Assembly (NCBI RefSeq): GCF_029227915.1
Contig: NC_079882.1
Span: 26,541,001-26,605,000, forward strand
Length of the DNA stretch: 64,000 nucleotides
Source: Hydractinia symbiolongicarpus
Lineage: Eukaryota; Cnidaria; Hydrozoa; Anthoathecata; Hydractiniidae
Reading direction: 5' to 3'
Positions 58,810 through 64,000 of this stretch are shown piece by piece. A model generated the notes under the pieces. That model was not told the DNA's origin. It did not search any database and saw only the letters and a list, made by a program, of their open reading frames with translations. How positions within the stretch are numbered: position 1 is the stretch's first letter; every line of letters begins with the position of its first letter. The position numbers and the translations under genes are program-made.

Positions 58810-61606
58810 TATTGCTTCTAGTTTCAAGATGCCAGTAACTGCAAGTAGCCAGTAGATGGTTTTGTTTTTGTTTTTTAGTTAAGTGCTGTCAGTCTCATTA
58901 TATGCATCTTAAAAAAAGAAACAAAGATTTAATTGGTATAGCTTGCATACATGACACGAAGTAAAGCTATTCCAAATATATATGTAATTATTAAAAAAAT
59001 TAACCACAAAAATACGTTTTACTATTTTTCTAAATCAAAATTAAGCAAGTGAGCAACCAACAACTTTCATGAGTTTTGCTGCAGTATATATCAATATAAT
59101 AGGTCCATGAAAACACAGCGGCATACAACTGCTTTCACTGAGAAATTTACAGATTCACTCTGCCGAAAAGATCAAATCATTAATTATGCTCAAGCTATAA
59201 CCAATCGCCATTCATACGTGAAGTAAAAGTATTAATTTACAAAAACTTTCTGTATGGCACACACTGTCGCCTCTTCCCCACCATTTTCTAAGGTTTTTAA
59301 ATCCGAGCATGCGCATACATTTTGTTTTGATTTTAACGAAACAAAAACACAAAACGTTTACGTCAGCAGCTTTCGGAAGGATTTTGTGACGACGTGATGA
59401 TGTTAATAAAATCATTGGAAGAAAGCCATGGATTAAAAATTCTTAATTTTCCAATAAAACACTCTTTTTCTTACATTTTCAGAGCCTATTTACAGTGTTT
59501 AGGGTGAGGAAACTTTGCTATCTTTACAAAAATTGGCGTATTTTTTTACATGCTTTACATTCTCGACGCCAGAGCTCTTTGTGACTTTCGAGGTTACTTT
59601 CTCAAAAAGCTCTGGGAATGAGAATGACATGCTTACGCATTATTGGTAGGTAAATAAGCAGGACCATATAGGGTAAAATCGCTTTTTGGTGGAACAGTTT
59701 TTTCTATCTACTTTTTTTAAAAAATAGTTCGCCAATTTTACGGGTATGTTTCTTTGAATGGACTCTTTTGTCTGTTGTGCGTGCACATTTCCCACCTACA
59801 GGAATACGTGTACATATCCCTTCTTCTCAACTCAAAACCAAATGCAATTTCGTCCCAATGTACTGCCGTTTATTAATTAGTCGTAGAAACCACGGGAGAT
59901 TACCTGTCACAGTTGACGAAACAATATTGCATTTGTTATTTGTAGCTTTAATATTTTGTCGTGGTTTAGCATAACCCGGTTTTTATCACCTGACTATTAT
60001 GATACATACACTTTAAACCCTGAAATAGTGACCAAAATGGAAAAACCATTCTCGATTTAAAAAATCGTGTTTTTCACTTTTAGTAGAAAATAGAAGCCCT
60101 AGCAACGTAATGAAAGTTGCAAATAAAAATGCTCTACTAGTGTCTACAAGAGCAATAATTAACGATTAAAAGATATTTCTTGTTATTGTCATGAAAATTA
60201 AAAAAACAAATTCAATCGTTACTTAATTTTTTTAACAATTTTGCGAGGACTTATTTTTACCAAGTACATTAATTTTTTACGAAGATTTAATTCCGCGAAT
60301 TGCACATTTTGAAATATTTTATATGGACTTCATTTCGCGAATATTAGCCAACCTCGCGATAACTGAAAAACTTAATCCACGCGAAAATTAATCCCCTTAA
60401 GGTAATCACTAAATATTTTTGTAAACACCATTCAAAAAAGTCAATACCTGCGAAAGAAATAAAAAGTCAACAATTCGTAAACTCTAAAAATCGACAGCAA
60501 TTTCATTTGCACGAAGAAAACGTAAACATGAACGCTAAAACTGTCGCCAAAGCATCGTTAAAAGTGTAGTGCATTTAAAAAAAGGCTTTCCGTTCAAATA
60601 TATTTGGCAACATTTTTACTAAACTTAATACCCGACCTGCAAACTTATCTACACGCGCAAATTAGTACCATTAAAAGTATTCATAGCTCTGTTTTATCTG
60701 TTTTGCTTATATGTATATTTGTGAAAATTTAGGCTCTGCATGTTACATGTATAACCTATTATCATCCTCGTTCCCAGCTCTCATGTAACAATAAAGTGCA
60801 TATATATTACGTACATTTAGCAATAGCAAAGAACTATATATGTATACTTAGGGACGAATTTGACCAGATAGCAGCCCTGTTTGCACCAAATATAAGATTT
60901 CATACATTTCGAAAACAAAGCTCTAAGGAGCATTCAAGGGTTTACCGACCTTTTTCGAGAAAAATGATACTAATTTTAACGGGTTTATAAGAATACGCTT
61001 TGTAAGAACAAAAACAATAGACCTATTGTTAAGAACAATAGACATAAGAATACTGACCAGCCTGGTTAGAATTTTTATAGTACATAATTTCGCGAATATG
61101 GCCAAAATGCGCTAAAATAAAATACCGGCGAAAATTAGGATTATTTAGTTCGGTTAAAACAGAAATTTTAATGAGAGAAAATAACATAATTAGATTTCAT
61201 AACCTGACGACTAAAAAACAAAAAAAAACACAAAGGAGGAATATATTGCATTTCCCAGACTTTTAAGGAGTTTGGATTAGTGATCACCTAGAGTCATATA
61301 ATGTGAGATAATGCACACTTGGTTTTTCTCGTTCCACATCATTGAGTCACCAATGTCATACAACTCTGTACATATCTTTATGCAACATGCAAGTCGATAA
61401 TTAATAAAATTAAACAAATTGTTCTCATATCGTCTGCACACTACCACCTTGGTTAAAGATGAAATCATAAAGCACTTTTTTGAAAATTATAATACATCTT
61501 AAAGTTTACACAAAATCTTGTTTCATTTTTTCACAAACTAAAATTTTTTCACTATGTTTGTAATCTTTACTTCTTTTAGAGCTCGTTAATCTCATCGGAC
61601 AAAGGT
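58810..61606. other. DCX-module 5' flank and intergenic DNA
   Basis: A possible 5' UTR acceptor (CTACTTGCAG) lies about 30 bases upstream of the ATG, so a non-coding first exon is likely further up. Beyond that are GCGAAAATTAAT-type repeat debris (60240-60400, 61080-61140) and one TCCTCGTTCCCAG motif (about 60765). No coding sequence was recognised. Confidence 0.4.
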
Positions 61607-61612
61607 TTTATT
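61607..61612 (-). terminator. Poly(A) signal of NUP188
   Basis: AATAAA on the minus strand, 24 bases after the stop codon (61638-61636). Confidence 0.65.
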
Positions 61613-61635
61613 GCAATCAACCCTTCATGTATTAT

Positions 61636-63946
61636 TTATCGTAGCAAGTTTTTCGTGTATACGTCGATTAATTTAAGTAAAGAATTCTCTTCCTCTTCAC
61701 TGAACGACGTCGATAATTTACTCGGAGAACGTCGGTACGTCGCCGACATACTGCTTCCTAACTTGTCGGATGATATCGGAGATGGCGGAATACCACGTCG
61801 TGAACGGAATCGTTGAACAGCATGCAAAAAATTGCTCTGAAAGTGTTAATTGAAATTTTAATTTTACTGGCACATGTTAATTCGTTGTCTTAGTAACAGA
61901 CATAACAAAAATAATTTTTTAGTTTAACATTGTTAAAAAAAGAATTCATAAAAGTTTAAATAAAAATAACACTGTGGCGCGTTTAAAATCTTTACATGGG
62001 CGGTTGCACCAGGAACCAAATATATTGAAGGCGGAATGGGGCGTACTGTACGACAGCAGTAACGTAAATAAGAAATATTTTCCAAAGACATTTTAATTAA
62101 TTCGCCTGTACATAATAAATAAGGGTGGCAACGCGAATACTTACAAGTTCACTGCCAAGTTCTCTCTTCAAAAACTGCTTTTGTCGCGCCTCGATACTTG
62201 GATGACGTAAGTAGCAAGACGCTTGTGAGATTAACACTATCAAAGCATTATCAATAATAAACCATAATATAGATCTAGAAAAATAATAATAAAGAATAAG
62301 AAGAAAGCATTGTTGCGCTGTTAAATAATTGCAGCTTAATGTGCGATTTTCACGCATATATTACCGTCTGCGTTCGTCATCAGTGGTAAGTGACTGAATA
62401 AAATCTCTGTCCGGTGTCGTTCTATCCGAATCGCATTGACTCATCTAAAAATCATACAAAGAATCAACATTGTGCTGGAACAGAAAGTTTGTTGGCGAGC
62501 TAAAGTGTAGTTTCTTACGTACAAAAAAATGTTGTAATGAAACAAAAATAAGTCAAAATAGAAGTTTTCGCGTTCTTTACTTTTGCGAAAATAGGTCAAA
62601 ATAGAAATCTCACCGTTCTTCACTTTTGCGAAAATGGGTCAAAATAGAAAAAAATCTTAGTGTTCTTTACTTTTGCGAATAGACGAAATAATGTTTTAAA
62701 AGGAAAATTGTGTTTAAAAAAGTCAACACCAGCGGATATATAAAAAAGCAAAATTTTCGCAAACGTTTCTGCTTTCAAATTATAAAACAAGTTGGAAATC
62801 ATTGTACCCTTTTAATCATTTTCAAACAGGTGCTTAAGCAAGAAACAAGGGTACCAAATGATGGTGGTGGTTCTGCGTCTAATGATGGAGATTGAAAACT
62901 TAAATCTATCAGCGGAGAAAAACTGTCTATATCCATTCCCTAAAAAAAGTATGAAATAATTGATTAAGTAACCAGACAGGATCACAAATATATGTTGTAG
63001 TATCCGATAAAAGAGGCGTCACAAATATTATCGACACCCCATCGACATCAGAAGTGTAGTCAGCTGTTAATATTGGCAGAGCCGAGTATTACAAGCCGTG
63101 CCTTTGACGTCATGAAAGTTAAACAGATAAAAACAGATTTTTATTAACAGATCAGCATACTTAAATAAACATAAATAAAAAAAAGAAATAACTTGTTTAA
63201 ATATATCTCACACCAGCAAGTGACATATCACAAAGGTAAAGAAGACAACTACGAATAATTTGAGTGCTAAGGAAGGTGCTTTCATATACATCATTCATAG
63301 TTTACGAATTTTATTAATTTTTATTTTCTATGACATGGTGATGGGAAAGATATTTAGCTCGCACTGCATATCGATCTGAGAAAAAAAAATTGAACGTTAC
63401 CTCGTCTAGTATAGATTCGACAACATTCGGCGTCAAACGTCGTAAGGTGCCGACAGAATTGCATAATATGTTTATTAACCTAAAAGATAGTATTTCTATT
63501 GCGTGAAAAGAAAGATATGTAGATCTCAAACAGAAATTTTTTTAGGTTAACTTTTAGGTCATTCGTCAAATTAAATCCACGCCGAATATTAAGATAAGGA
63601 ATTTTAAGGCGCTCCACCTCTCGTAGATTCTATGATACGCACGTGATTTTTGTTGATCTTAAAATTTTTATATTGCTATAAATTGGTAGTCAAAGTTTTT
63701 AGTAATAAAATGGGATGTTTATTACTTTAATGCTCGAATTTTGGAAGACAATTTTCATTGTTTTAAAATAACGTGTAAAAAAATAATCGTTTTTGCGTAC
63801 CTGTTGTGAGCGAGTTCAACATGGGGCGAAAGTTGTTCCAAAACATCACTGTTAACACCCGACTTTGCACTGTCACTACGAAAGGACGTCGGACTCGGAG
63901 TTTTTGTTCTATTTATTATATGTTCGATATTATCTCCCGCTTTGCA
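61636..63946 (-). CDS. NUP188: NUP188 nucleoporin, C-terminal exons (gene continues right)
   Basis: Exons: 63946-63801, 63479-63401, about 63292-63212, 62939-62808, 62444-62365, 62274-62145 and 61836-61636. All junctions are GT-AG with matching phases except the acceptor of the third exon, where no AG fits the phase. The conserved end reads FQSPSLDAEPPPSFGTLVSC, then IDNALIVLISQASCYLRHPS, QKQFLKRELGSEL and RSRRGIPPSPIS, and stops after KLIDVYTKNLLR. This pattern and the Ser/Pro-rich stretch before the last helix fit my knowledge of the NUP188 C-terminus. NUP188 is a large alpha-solenoid scaffold of the nuclear pore inner ring. Only about 250 of the expected 1,700 or more residues are inside the window. 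Confidence 0.82.
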
Positions 63947-64000
63947 CTAAAAATAGTTTTTATTATTAAAAGAGTATTGTGGTTAATTTTTTGGAAAAAA

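Overview
This is animal nuclear DNA. It is AT-rich, has spliced genes with short introns, and carries metazoan-specific genes: dystroglycan, doublecortin-like kinase, a BTB-Kelch protein, a galactose sulfotransferase and NUP188. Repeat-derived proteins of a type I associate with cnidarians (a gypsy gag-pol, and a frameshifted ORF near 3.2 kb) make a cnidarian, probably a medusozoan, the best guess. The species cannot be fixed from the sequence alone. There are no bacterial operons, CRISPR arrays, rRNA genes or intact tRNA genes.

Layout. 1-3.2 kb: no recognisable gene. 3.2-13.65 kb: a mobile-element graveyard. It holds a frameshifted mobile-element ORF, a pogo/Tigger-like DNA element, a tRNA-derived SINE, a young and apparently intact Ty3/gypsy element (5599-10958; identical 116-bp LTRs, 5-bp target duplication CTCAT), and the decayed gypsy element whose 5' LTR it entered (remainder 10959-13650). 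14.08-19.37 kb: a two-exon dystroglycan gene (+). 20.5-27.9 kb: a cluster of Helitron-like sequences in head-to-tail arrays, with a LINE reverse-transcriptase fragment. 28.5-29.6 kb: last exon of a galactose-3-O-sulfotransferase gene (-). 30.9-33.5 kb: a hAT-like element with a 5-bp target duplication and a nested MITE. 34.2-38.5 kb: a six-exon BTB-BACK-Kelch gene (-). 39.9-58.8 kb: a doublecortin-like kinase locus (-) in two modules. The upstream one (58.8-52.7 kb) encodes two doublecortin domains, a coiled coil and a CAAX-like C-terminus. The downstream one (45.5-41.4 or 39.9 kb) encodes the kinase. Between them an integrase-type DNA transposon is inserted in a tRNA-like SINE. 61.6-63.95 kb: the 3' end of NUP188 (-), running off the right edge.

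The host genes are not an operon or pathway, although kelch, DCLK and NUP188 all lie on the minus strand in tandem. I built the multi-exon models by hand from splice sites. Reading phase is consistent through all six kelch exons, all eight doublecortin exons, kinase exons 1-10 and both dystroglycan exons. One NUP188 exon has an unresolved acceptor, and the 5' exon(s) of the sulfotransferase were not found.

The observations most worth following are: (1) a gypsy element whose presumed primer-binding site is complementary to its own LTR just downstream of a TATA-like box, as in Tf1/sushi self-priming; (2) splice phases that would allow the doublecortin and kinase modules to be joined into a full DCLK; (3) the CAAX-like end of the doublecortin-only product; (4) an IS3EU-like transposon in a SINE tRNA head; and (5) the Helitron head-to-tail arrays.
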